Of a stretch of DNA of 64,000 bases, positions 57,637-64,000 are shown piece by piece. The stretch is from Chitinivibrionales bacterium (GTDB taxonomy: Bacteria > Fibrobacterota > Chitinivibrionia > Chitinivibrionales > FEN-1185). Below the pieces are notes generated by a model, which had not been told where the DNA came from, made no database searches, and saw nothing but the letters and a program-made list of their open reading frames with translations. Numbering within the stretch: the first letter of the stretch is position 1; the number at the start of each line of letters is the position of its first letter. The DNA is taken from positions 1 through 64,000 of the forward strand of contig DATJAL010000052.1 in assembly GCA_035516255.1 (NCBI GenBank), written 5' to 3'. The position numbers and the translations under genes are program-made.

Positions 57637-57701
57637 AAGAGTGGCATGGTAAATAATCAGAACATTATAATCTGTCAACTAATCGATTTCGGGTCAGTTA
57701 C

Positions 57702-59099
57702 CTACCAATTGTCATGATTCTCAAGCAATATTTCCTTTGAATCATCCAAATATTTTTTACTGTTCAGGCTCCGGCCCTTAAACAGCACCTCGCGGGCGAT
57801 AATCCATATCTGGCCCAAAAGCAGCGATACTTCTTCCGTCAGCGGTAGGTTCGACAGCAGCGGGAAACCTGTACCCGATAGCTCGGCATCGAGAAAAAAT
57901 GACGCCGGCTTCACGCTGATGCCGTTCGACGCCTGCCATTGGGAATCTGAAAGGTTGACATACAGCGTCGCGCCTTCGAATTTTTGACGGACAAGGTTCC
58001 TGCCGGTCAAAGCAAAACACCGCCGTCCACGGAGAGCGATTGCGCCGTCGGAAACGATCCTCACGATCGAGTTTGCCGGCAAATTGGCTATAGTTGCCGT
58101 GTCATGATAAGTCTCTATTGCGCAAAGGTCGGAAGTCAAATGCACCGGTCGGTCAAACACCACCTGTAGGGAATCAACCGGCGTAGTATTCGTGTTGACA
58201 ATCCAAAAACGATTTCTCTCATGCAGAATAAAGACTCCTTGGATCAAACGAAGCCGTTTCATCGTGTTCGAAACGGTGTCTATGCGCAGGGCATTATTTG
58301 ACAATAGCGACTCGACCGCGTCCGTGAAACTCCTTTTGAGGCTGCCTCCATTCGGGCCGGCATACCGGTGGAGGTACTGATACAGGACCGTGAGGCCGTT
58401 TTCCCTGATGAGCCGTTCCTGCTCTTCTTTTCCGGCGCAATCGGCAAGCGACCGTTTCGTGGCCGAAAACCATCCATTGACAAGCGGGCGTTGCCTGCAG
58501 TGGTACGGCATCGAGGGATTCTTTTTCAGCGTGTTTATCCGCCTTGTCCGGTACAGGCGGATCTGGTTTACGGCGATGCGGCACATATCGCCCCAGAAAT
58601 ACGGGCTTGTTCGGGTCTCGCCGCTGCATTCGAATCCCGAGAATGCCTTAAGAAGTTGATGAAACGGAAACAGGGAGGTTATTTTTTCATTCCAGTAAAT
58701 GTTTTCGGCGTTCTTGGAATGGCAGATGAACGTGTCGGAAGGCCCTAATTCCCTTTGAAGAAACTCAAGGGCTTTTCTTGTGGATTCTCTAAGATTGTTT
58801 CCGGCCGACGCGCCGTGCAGGCACAGCTCGTAGCCCATGGCGCGCAGCTTCTTGCAGTAATCAAGATAGCGGGCATCCTGCAGGGTGACGCCCCGCAGCG
58901 TCGAAGCGGGAGCGGGAGGGATGCCGCAGTTGTCGGAGGGCTCAAACGGCCAGACCGTTTTTGTGGTCAGGAAATGCCGTGACGAGAGAAAGTCATACAC
59001 CGCTGTTATCTGTTCGAAGGTGGCGGCATCGGTGTCATCGGTGACGCAGAACCCCGCCTTGTAGGGGTGGGGAGGCCAGATGACTTTCCCGTTTGTCAT
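57702..59099 (-). CDS. Polysaccharide-deacetylase-like (NodB-fold) protein, probably not active as a standard deacetylase
   Basis: 465 residues. The N-terminus YKAGFCVTDDTDAATFEQIT resembles the first strand and Asp pair of NodB-type deacetylases, and MGYELCLHGASAGNN gives the His position, but a second metal His (H-x3-H/D) is not clear. The C-terminal third is rich in strands and may bind a carbohydrate. No signal peptide is seen, so it may work in the cytoplasm or at the membrane. It overlaps the upstream methyltransferase gene by 4 bases, so the two probably share a pathway, such as glycan or glycolipid synthesis. Confidence 0.6.
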   Translation of the reverse strand: MTNGKVIWPPHPYKAGFCVTDDTDAATFEQITAVYDFLSSRHFLTTKTVWPFEPSDNCGIPPAPASTLRGVTLQDARYLDYCKKLRAMGYELCLHGASAGNNLRESTRKALEFLQRELGPSDTFICHSKNAENIYWNEKITSLFPFHQLLKAFSGFECSGETRTSPYFWGDMCRIAVNQIRLYRTRRINTLKKNPSMPYHCRQRPLVNGWFSATKRSLADCAGKEEQERLIRENGLTVLYQYLHRYAGPNGGSLKRSFTDAVESLLSNNALRIDTVSNTMKRLRLIQGVFILHERNRFWIVNTNTTPVDSLQVVFDRPVHLTSDLCAIETYHDTATIANLPANSIVRIVSDGAIALRGRRCFALTGRNLVRQKFEGATLYVNLSDSQWQASNGISVKPASFFLDAELSGTGFPLLSNLPLTEEVSLLLGQIWIIAREVLFKGRSLNSKKYLDDSKEILLENHDNW

Positions 59100-59875
59100 T
59101 TTTTGACGCCCTTGATCATGATGATCCCGGCAAAATCGGCGGCAAAGGGAACCTTCTCAAGGACGGTTTCCGCCGCTTTGAGGAGTGGCAGCAATGACGA
59201 GGGAAACCTTTTTGAAATGAACAGGAACTTCTTGATTCTCCTTACGCCGAATCCGGCATCCAGGAACAACCTTTGCGCTTCGACGGTGGAAAAAAGATGG
59301 TCGAAAATATGCCTGTTGATCCCCGCCGCCCGCTTGATAAAGATATGCCACGGTGAAAGCCTGTTGGGGAAATCGATGACGGCAATACCGCCGGGCTTCA
59401 GTTTTTTATGAATGGCTTTCAGCGCCTCGTGCGGGCGCGGACAAAACCGTATGGTGGAGAATGAGAATACGACATCGAACGCGTCGTCGGGAAGGCGGGA
59501 CAGTGTTTCGGCATCATCGGCAATAAAAGTGACATTGGCGATGCCGTAATGCTTGAGCCGCTTTTCCGCGATTTTTATGCTTTCGGGGGAAATGTCCACC
59601 GCGGTCAGCGAATCGAATTTCTTCGAAAGCAGGGCGGTCATGTGGCCGAAGCTGCATCCGATTTCCAGGGCCCTTGACGCGCGGGAAACATCGGTGCCGC
59701 ACAGCCTGAGCGCCTCCGCCACCTTGCGGTCTATGAAATAGTGCGCGGCGGGCGATTCCGGGACGCGTTCGGTGCCGCCCTGTTGCAGCCATTCCCGGGT
59801 GTCCTTGTTTATCGCCTCCCGGTCGTATTTTGCAATGATCTTCTGCTTGATGTTCTCTGCGGGCTCGTTCATCAC
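59096..59875 (-). CDS. Class I SAM-dependent methyltransferase
   Basis: 259 residues with a Rossmann-type SAM fold: motif I is ALEIGCSFGHMTALLSKKF, the acidic strand end SLTAVDISPESIKIAEKR holds the ribose contact, VTFIADDAETLS is motif II and DVVFSFSTIRFC motif III. It resembles the UbiE/Methyltransf_11 group, with no close family that I can name. It precedes the NodB-like gene by a 4-base overlap and follows yciB-like DNA with a 25-base gap, so a shared leftward transcript from yciB is possible. The substrate is not indicated. Confidence 0.85.
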   Translation of the reverse strand: MMNEPAENIKQKIIAKYDREAINKDTREWLQQGGTERVPESPAAHYFIDRKVAEALRLCGTDVSRASRALEIGCSFGHMTALLSKKFDSLTAVDISPESIKIAEKRLKHYGIANVTFIADDAETLSRLPDDAFDVVFSFSTIRFCPRPHEALKAIHKKLKPGGIAVIDFPNRLSPWHIFIKRAAGINRHIFDHLFSTVEAQRLFLDAGFGVRRIKKFLFISKRFPSSLLPLLKAAETVLEKVPFAADFAGIIMIKGVKK

Positions 59876-59900
59876 GCGCTCCTTGTCAAAAGCAACAAGT

Positions 59901-60440
59901 CTACGGTTTCGCCTTGCCTTTTTCCTTCATCTCAATCACCAGGCCCTGCGCCACCGCAAACACCGCAATGCACCCCATGATGCCGAACAGCTTGAAGTTC
60001 ACCCAGGTGTCGGTTGAAAAATTATAGGCCACGAACAGGTTGACGCATCCGATCAGGGCAAAAAAAACACCCCAACTCATATTCAACGCGGCCCAAGATT
60101 TGTCCGGCAGGCTCATCTGTTTTCCGAGAAGGCCTTTCATGGCGTTTTTCCGGAAAAACATCTGGCCGCCAAGAAGCACGGCGCCCATGAGCCAATACAG
60201 AATGGTGGGCTTCCATTTGATATACGTTTCGTTGTGCAGCAGAATGGTGGCGCCGCCGAACACCGCGATGATAGCAAGACTGGCCCACATCATGGGCTCG
60301 ACTTTTTTTCGCCTGACAAGCATCCAGCCGATCTGGAGCGCGCTTGCCGCGATCGCCACACCCGTGGCGACGAAGATCCCCTTCAGTTTGAAGGCGGCAA
60401 AGAACAGGATGACGGGAAGGAGGTCGAAGAGAAGTTTCAT
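59901..60440 (-). CDS. yciB: YciB/IspZ intracellular septation protein A family
   Basis: A 179-residue inner-membrane protein with five hydrophobic helices. The start [20 protein letters not shown] and later [20 protein letters not shown] with [20 protein letters not shown] are typical of YciB. In other bacteria it interacts with division and elongation proteins and affects envelope integrity. It lies well away from the dcw cluster, downstream of which there is an unrelated block. A leftward start at the ATG at 60440 fits the family N-terminus. Confidence 0.93.
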   Translation of the reverse strand: MKLLFDLLPVILFFAAFKLKGIFVATGVAIAASALQIGWMLVRRKKVEPMMWASLAIIAVFGGATILLHNETYIKWKPTILYWLMGAVLLGGQMFFRKNAMKGLLGKQMSLPDKSWAALNMSWGVFFALIGCVNLFVAYNFSTDTWVNFKLFGIMGCIAVFAVAQGLVIEMKEKGKAKP

Positions 60441-60670
60441 AAAGAAAAAGGCTTTCTAATGAAAAAACTGTTCGGCAATCAATAGGGGAAAATAACTGTT
60501 CCGTAAAGTAACAGCGTAACAAAGAGACATGAAAACCAAGTTGTAATCAACCGGTCCATAGATGATCCTATTCAATTCAGAAGCGCAGAATTTCCTTGCA
60601 TCCGGAGAAATTATCGGGTAAAATGTAGCAGAGAAAAGGATCGGAACCATCTTCCCGCAAAAGGCGCCAT

Positions 60671-61033
60671 GTGAACCACAGGGAACGCCGCAAACACCCC
60701 CGGATCAAGAAACAGCTCCGCGTTGTTCTTTACAAGAAGAAGTTTCTATTCATCTGGGACGGCAGGCATGTCGCCGAGCTGGTTGACATCAGCCTGGGCG
60801 GCGCGCAGGTCAGCACGAAAAAGCCGCTTAAACTGGGCGACCGGGTCGTGATGTCCCTGCAGCCCAGGGCCTACAGCCCTGCGGTGCATTTCCACGGCAA
60901 GGTGGTGTGGGTGAAAACACAATACGCACAGGACCACCGATACATGCAGGCTGGCGTCGAGTTCACCACCGTGGGATCGGCGCATCGAAAAGTGTTGAAG
61001 CGTCTGTCAAGCGGGGCTGCTCCCGCGGAATAG
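60671..61033 (+). CDS. PilZ-domain c-di-GMP-binding protein
   Basis: A single PilZ domain of 120 residues. The c-di-GMP loop is RRKHPRIKKQ (R-x3-R type) at the start, and the second motif is VDISLGGAQV (D-x-S-x2-G) about 40 residues later; both are present, so binding is likely. The rest is a six-strand barrel with RVVMSLQPRAYSP. The start is a GTG at 60671. It is convergent with the methyltransferase gene on its right. With the degenerate GGDEF protein at 5.1-6.0 kb, it hints at c-di-GMP signalling in this organism. Confidence 0.88.
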   Translation: MNHRERRKHPRIKKQLRVVLYKKKFLFIWDGRHVAELVDISLGGAQVSTKKPLKLGDRVVMSLQPRAYSPAVHFHGKVVWVKTQYAQDHRYMQAGVEFTTVGSAHRKVLKRLSSGAAPAE

Positions 61034-61080
61034 CGCGTAATAAATCATCAATGAACTCCGGTGAGCCCTGCGCCGGCTTT

Positions 61081-61719
61081 TTATTTCTCCGCGACAAAGC
61101 AATGCCCGAGCATTTCCCTTCCGGCCCGTGTCTCGACCGCTGATTCGCACGTGACTGTTTTAAATCCGCCCCTTTGCATGACCGGAAGGAATTCTTCTGC
61201 GGTGTATTTGCGGAACACGCCCGTATTGGTGTAGGGGACCGTGTCCATGGCGAGCCGGTCGGAAAAATAAAGCACGGCCCTGCCGCCGGGTTTGAGCATC
61301 CGGAAAATTTCGCCGAGCTCGCGCTCGGGCAGCGGCCAGAAATAAACGACATTGACCGCGAATATCCTGTCGAAAAAGTTATCCGGAAACGGCGCGGGAT
61401 CCATGTCCCCGAACATGAGCTCGGCCTTGCCCGACTTTATGAGCTGCCGGCTGCGCCGTGAAGCTTTTTTCACCATGGATCGCGAAAAATCCAGCCCGAA
61501 TATTTTGCCGGACTTCAGCCGCTGCGCCGCAAGGGCGATGCCGATCCCCGGGCCGAACCCGATTTCAAGGACCGTGTCGGCCTCCCGTATTTCGCATTTG
61601 TCTATCGCCCGTTCTATCCTGGCACGGTTGTTCTTCTCCATGAACCGCACCGCGTACAGTGCAAGAAGGCCGGAAGGCCTGCGGAACTGGCGCGCGAGAA
61701 TATGGGCGAAAAAATTCAT
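61081..61719 (-). CDS. Class I SAM-dependent methyltransferase
   Basis: 213 residues from the ATG at 61719 (a GTG at 61731 is the alternative). Motif I is TVLEIGFGPGIGIALAAQRL, the next strand gives IFGLDFSRSMVKKASRR and motif II reads LMFGDMDPAPFPDNFFDRIF, with ILMLKPGG-like FRMLKPGGRAVLYF after it, the usual Methyltransf_11 order. An N-terminal amphipathic stretch (FRRPSGLLALYAVRFMEKNN) suggests membrane association. It follows the flavodoxin-like gene closely, so the pair is probably a unit. Substrate unknown. Confidence 0.85.
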   Translation of the reverse strand: MNFFAHILARQFRRPSGLLALYAVRFMEKNNRARIERAIDKCEIREADTVLEIGFGPGIGIALAAQRLKSGKIFGLDFSRSMVKKASRRSRQLIKSGKAELMFGDMDPAPFPDNFFDRIFAVNVVYFWPLPERELGEIFRMLKPGGRAVLYFSDRLAMDTVPYTNTGVFRKYTAEEFLPVMQRGGFKTVTCESAVETRAGREMLGHCFVAEK

Positions 61720-61733
61720 ACAGGGAGCCACGC

Positions 61734-62312
61734 TTATTTCTGATGAAGTTTTTTAAGCACCCAGGCGATGTTTTTCCCGAGCGTGTCCATGGTCGCAATC
61801 CCTTCCTGGTCTTTTTCAACCTCGCCCTTTTCGCGTCCCATGCCGATGTTCCAGTACGAGGAGCCGACGATGATCATCTGGGTGATGGTGAAGAAGTGGT
61901 TGATTGAATCGAACGCGTGGATCGCGCCCGCGCGGCGCACCGCGACCACGGCCGCGCCCACTTTGCGCTTGAACAGGTCGCCGCCGGCGCGTGCCACAAA
62001 CCCGGCGCGTTCCATGAGCGCCTTGGTCGCGGCGGTGCAGTCCGCGAAATAGGTGGGTGAGCCGAGGATGATGGCGTCGGCGTCGCGCATTTTCCCGATG
62101 AGTTCATTTGCGCAATCGTCACCCTGCGCGCAACGGCCGTTTTTGGAGTCAAAGCATTTGTAGCAGGCAATGCATCCGCTGATTTTTTTGCCGCCGAGCT
62201 GGATCAGTTCCGTCTGGATTCCTTCTTTTTCCAGTTCAGCAAGCACGCGGTTTATCAGAATGGCGGTGTTGCCGTTGCTGCGGGGGCTGCCGTTGATGGC
62301 AAGGGCTTTCAT
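61734..62312 (-). CDS. NADPH-dependent FMN reductase / iron-sulfur flavoprotein-like
   Basis: A 192-residue flavodoxin-fold protein from the ATG at 62312, which has a clean AAAGGAG site. The FMN-phosphate loop is INGSPRSNGNTAIL and the isoalloxazine loop GSPTYFADCTAATKALMERA. Between them, CIACYKCFDSKNGRCAQGDD has a Cys cluster (CxxCxxC with a later Cys) of the kind that carries a 4Fe-4S centre in iron-sulfur flavoproteins. Likely an electron carrier or quinone/metal reductase. It is upstream of the methyltransferase gene on the same strand. Confidence 0.85.
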   Translation of the reverse strand: MKALAINGSPRSNGNTAILINRVLAELEKEGIQTELIQLGGKKISGCIACYKCFDSKNGRCAQGDDCANELIGKMRDADAIILGSPTYFADCTAATKALMERAGFVARAGGDLFKRKVGAAVVAVRRAGAIHAFDSINHFFTITQMIIVGSSYWNIGMGREKGEVEKDQEGIATMDTLGKNIAWVLKKLHQK

Positions 62313-62418
62313 GTGAACTCCTTTATTCAATGGAAATCACAATTTGATGATCATGAAAAATACTTTCGGATTTGAGATCAAAGTGAATGCGCGGAAAAAA
62401 ATGAGGATGAATGGCGGA

Positions 62419-62997
62419 TCAGCGCCTGCAAAAGGAAAAAACAAGGTCCTTGGTGGGCATGAACACCTTCTTAGAAAAGAAATACACCGTTGAATCTTTG
62501 CGCGTAAAAACCGAGTCGCTTTCGTAGGATAAGAAATTAAGGATGGCATGCGACGGAACGGTAATAAAATAATTGCTGTTGCCGAGCGGCTTCCGCCAGG
62601 TCTGGGTGGTGGTGAGGATGTAACGTCCCGAGTTCTTTTTGAGTTTCTGGCGATACACGACGGTGGTTTTGCCCGTGTCGTTTTTGGCGATTGAGACCGG
62701 GATGAGGATCATCGCCTGCCCGGGATTGGATTGAAAGGCGACCGGTCCGGCCTTGTCGCGCACGCGTATCAAGCAGGGAAAATTGATGGACGAATCAACA
62801 GGAAAGGGGTACATGACCGTCGTGTGGATGGCCGAACCGTCCGTGGAGGCAAAGAAATATTCGCCCTTGACGCACATGGTGTCGGGAAGGACGAGGGAGA
62901 TGAAGATGTTTTCCTTGACAAAGTCGATGTTGCCGGCAAAATTGCGCGCGGGGGCAAGAAGTAAAAAGATTGCAATAACGGAAAGCGCGCGGATCAT
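62419..62997 (-). CDS. Secreted hypothetical protein
   Basis: 192 residues with a signal peptide (LSVIAIFLLLAPARNFAG) and a strand-rich mature part with VKENIFISLVLPDTMCVKGE, TTVMYPFPVDSSINFPCLIR and YILTTTQTWRKPLGNSNYFI. It has no motif I recognise; two Cys might pair. The ATG overlaps the stop of the gene to its right by 4 bases (ATGA), so it belongs with that gene, which has a Por-type sorting-like tail. Its own C-terminus lacks such a tail. Location outside the cytoplasm is fairly sure; function is not. Confidence 0.65.
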   Translation of the reverse strand: MIRALSVIAIFLLLAPARNFAGNIDFVKENIFISLVLPDTMCVKGEYFFASTDGSAIHTTVMYPFPVDSSINFPCLIRVRDKAGPVAFQSNPGQAMILIPVSIAKNDTGKTTVVYRQKLKKNSGRYILTTTQTWRKPLGNSNYFITVPSHAILNFLSYESDSVFTRKDSTVYFFSKKVFMPTKDLVFSFCRR

Positions 62998-63998
62998 CTG
63001 ATTGAAAAGCGTTTTTCAATCGAAGATGATGGGGATTGGATTCTGGCGACATAGGTCCCCGACGGCGGTGCATTGTACCAACTGACAGAATACGTGCCAG
63101 GGCCTGAGTTGAAAACTGTTGTGGAATGCATCCTTTTCCCGTTGAGGGAAAAAATATCAATGGTATAGTCGCCGGTTGCATCACCGCCATTAAAAACTAT
63201 AAGTGCGCCAGCATTGGTTTTCGTGACGCCAACTATCTTTATCGAGGAGGGGGTTGAACGAAAAACCGGATTGTTCGATGCTGTTGCGATGTAATCATCA
63301 AACTTGCACACCACGCTGAGGGTGCATTCGGGAACCACGGAAAAGGGGCCGAAATTGCCGCCATACTTAGAAGAGAAAAATGAAAACTTGTATGACGAAA
63401 CCAGATTTGGCCAAAAGAAACGCCCGTTGGTGTCTGTTTTAATAGACATCTGCATACCGTTAAGGAGTCCGGGAAACGGATTGTAATATGCAAGTTGAAA
63501 ATTCGGAATTGGAATACTATCACCGTCGCAAACAAGACCTTTTAGACAACCGTAAATACCGGTTGAATCATTTGCATATCCTAACGTCGGAGTTGCATCC
63601 AAACACCAGAGAACGCTTGCGTACGTTCCGTAACCACCCTGGTAAAATCCCTGGTACGCTGCCATGGATTGCGTCGGCTGAAGCCTGCGGTCTATAATAC
63701 ATTCCCAGTTAAAGCTGCCAAAGTGATTCCATTGAAGCGTGACCGTGTCGCCCGGATGGAGCTGCAGCGTGGGATATTGTTGAGGAGTTATGAGGCCATA
63801 GCCGTTCTTTTTTATTGGGATTTTCGGGTGATAGCTTGTATCAATGCTCTTGTTTACAAGCGAAAAATCGTAGGTAAAGGTATCGGACAAAAGGGTGACG
63901 GCATTGAACTTGTTCGAATAAAGAAACTCCACCGTCCAGTGAGTGGGGTCAATAATCTGAACTTCCGACAGCACAACGTACTGAGTCGGAGAAATCGG
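62994..63998 (-). CDS. Secreted protein with C-terminal sorting-like module, truncated at window edge
   Basis: The frame is open to the right edge, so the N-terminus is missing. What is visible (about 334 residues) is strand-rich, with phrases such as TLQLHPGDTVTLQWNHFGSF and the CarboxypepD_reg-like CLKGLVCDGDSIPIPNFQLA. The last 75 residues form a sorting-type module: IDIFSLNGKRMHSTTVFNSG and PGTYSVSWYNAPPSGTYVAR, ending KRFSIR. The same module occurs inside the two large secreted proteins at 12-14 and 21-23 kb, but here it is in the normal C-terminal place. It is followed by a small secreted gene with a 4-base overlap. Confidence 0.7.
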   Translation of the reverse strand, partial: PISPTQYVVLSEVQIIDPTHWTVEFLYSNKFNAVTLLSDTFTYDFSLVNKSIDTSYHPKIPIKKNGYGLITPQQYPTLQLHPGDTVTLQWNHFGSFNWECIIDRRLQPTQSMAAYQGFYQGGYGTYASVLWCLDATPTLGYANDSTGIYGCLKGLVCDGDSIPIPNFQLAYYNPFPGLLNGMQMSIKTDTNGRFFWPNLVSSYKFSFFSSKYGGNFGPFSVVPECTLSVVCKFDDYIATASNNPVFRSTPSSIKIVGVTKTNAGALIVFNGGDATGDYTIDIFSLNGKRMHSTTVFNSGPGTYSVSWYNAPPSGTYVARIQSPSSSIEKRFSIR

Positions 63999-64000
63999 GT

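Noticed and set aside
57702-59099. Calling the NodB-like protein an active polysaccharide deacetylase
   Set aside because: Only the first Asp pair and one His are clear; the full metal-binding triad cannot be traced, and no signal peptide is present.
1-64000. CRISPR arrays, tRNA and rRNA genes
   Set aside because: I looked for evenly spaced direct repeats, tRNA cloverleaf features and rRNA conserved stretches and saw none; a dedicated scan could still find a tRNA I missed.

Overview
The window is a gene-dense, GC-rich bacterial chromosome segment with no rRNA, tRNA, CRISPR array or intact transposase that I can see. Several features point to a Gram-negative (diderm), peptidoglycan-containing bacterium, with the Fibrobacterota/Chitinivibrionia as my best guess. 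These are an Omp85-type barrel at the left edge, an Mla lipid-transport operon, a MurE with the meso-diaminopimelate motif, several secreted proteins with Por/type-IX-like sorting modules, and a GH12 cellulase with CarboxypepD_reg-like and sorting-like modules. The lineage is an inference; it was not tested by any search.

Left part (1-10.8 kb): an Omp85 barrel end, a small Cys-rich protein, a response-regulator remnant, then a leftward block: degenerate GGDEF protein, STAS protein, lipoprotein, CvpA, prepilin peptidase and MFS transporter. A rightward set follows: a zinc-ribbon-like small protein, two exported peptidyl-prolyl isomerases (cyclophilin, FKBP) and a formylglycine-generating-enzyme-like protein. 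A leftward pdxA closes it. The gaps carry long palindromic repeats.

Middle (10.8-37 kb): an AT-rich patch with a probably broken small secreted-protein gene; two large secreted proteins (beta-helix protein, GH12 endoglucanase); an LRR protein; a pair of radical-SAM genes (YgiQ and a spore-photoproduct-lyase-like protein); an HNH nuclease and a methyltransferase bracketed by exact 19-bp direct repeats; a candidate structured small RNA with its own promoter and terminator; aroD followed by a tail-anchored ubiquitin-conjugating-enzyme-like protein and an FHA-PATAN protein; trpD with a sensor-only membrane protein; engB-mlaE-mlaF-mlaD-TPR; a beta-propeller-like secreted protein; and glmM.

The division and cell-wall (dcw) cluster (38.0-53.5 kb) runs mraZ-rsmH-ftsL-ftsI-(small ORF)-murE-murF::murD-ftsW-murG-murC-ftsQ-ftsA-ftsZ, mostly with overlapping starts and stops. 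It begins with a strong sigma70 promoter and four tandem 10-bp repeats that look like the MraZ operator. MurF and MurD are one 932-residue polypeptide, and mraY, which normally sits between them, is absent, as are murB and ddl.

Right part (53.6-64 kb): a small ORF, an AlgX/AlgJ-like protein, an LPP20-like protein, an arylamine N-acetyltransferase-like enzyme, DUF4416, a NodB-like protein with a methyltransferase, YciB, a PilZ protein, another methyltransferase, a flavodoxin-like protein, and two secreted proteins, the last cut by the window edge.

The most unusual items are the MurF-MurD fusion without mraY, the E2-like tail-anchored protein beside an FHA-PATAN protein, the candidate small RNA at 21.3-21.5 kb, and the sorting-tail-like modules placed inside secreted enzymes rather than at their ends.
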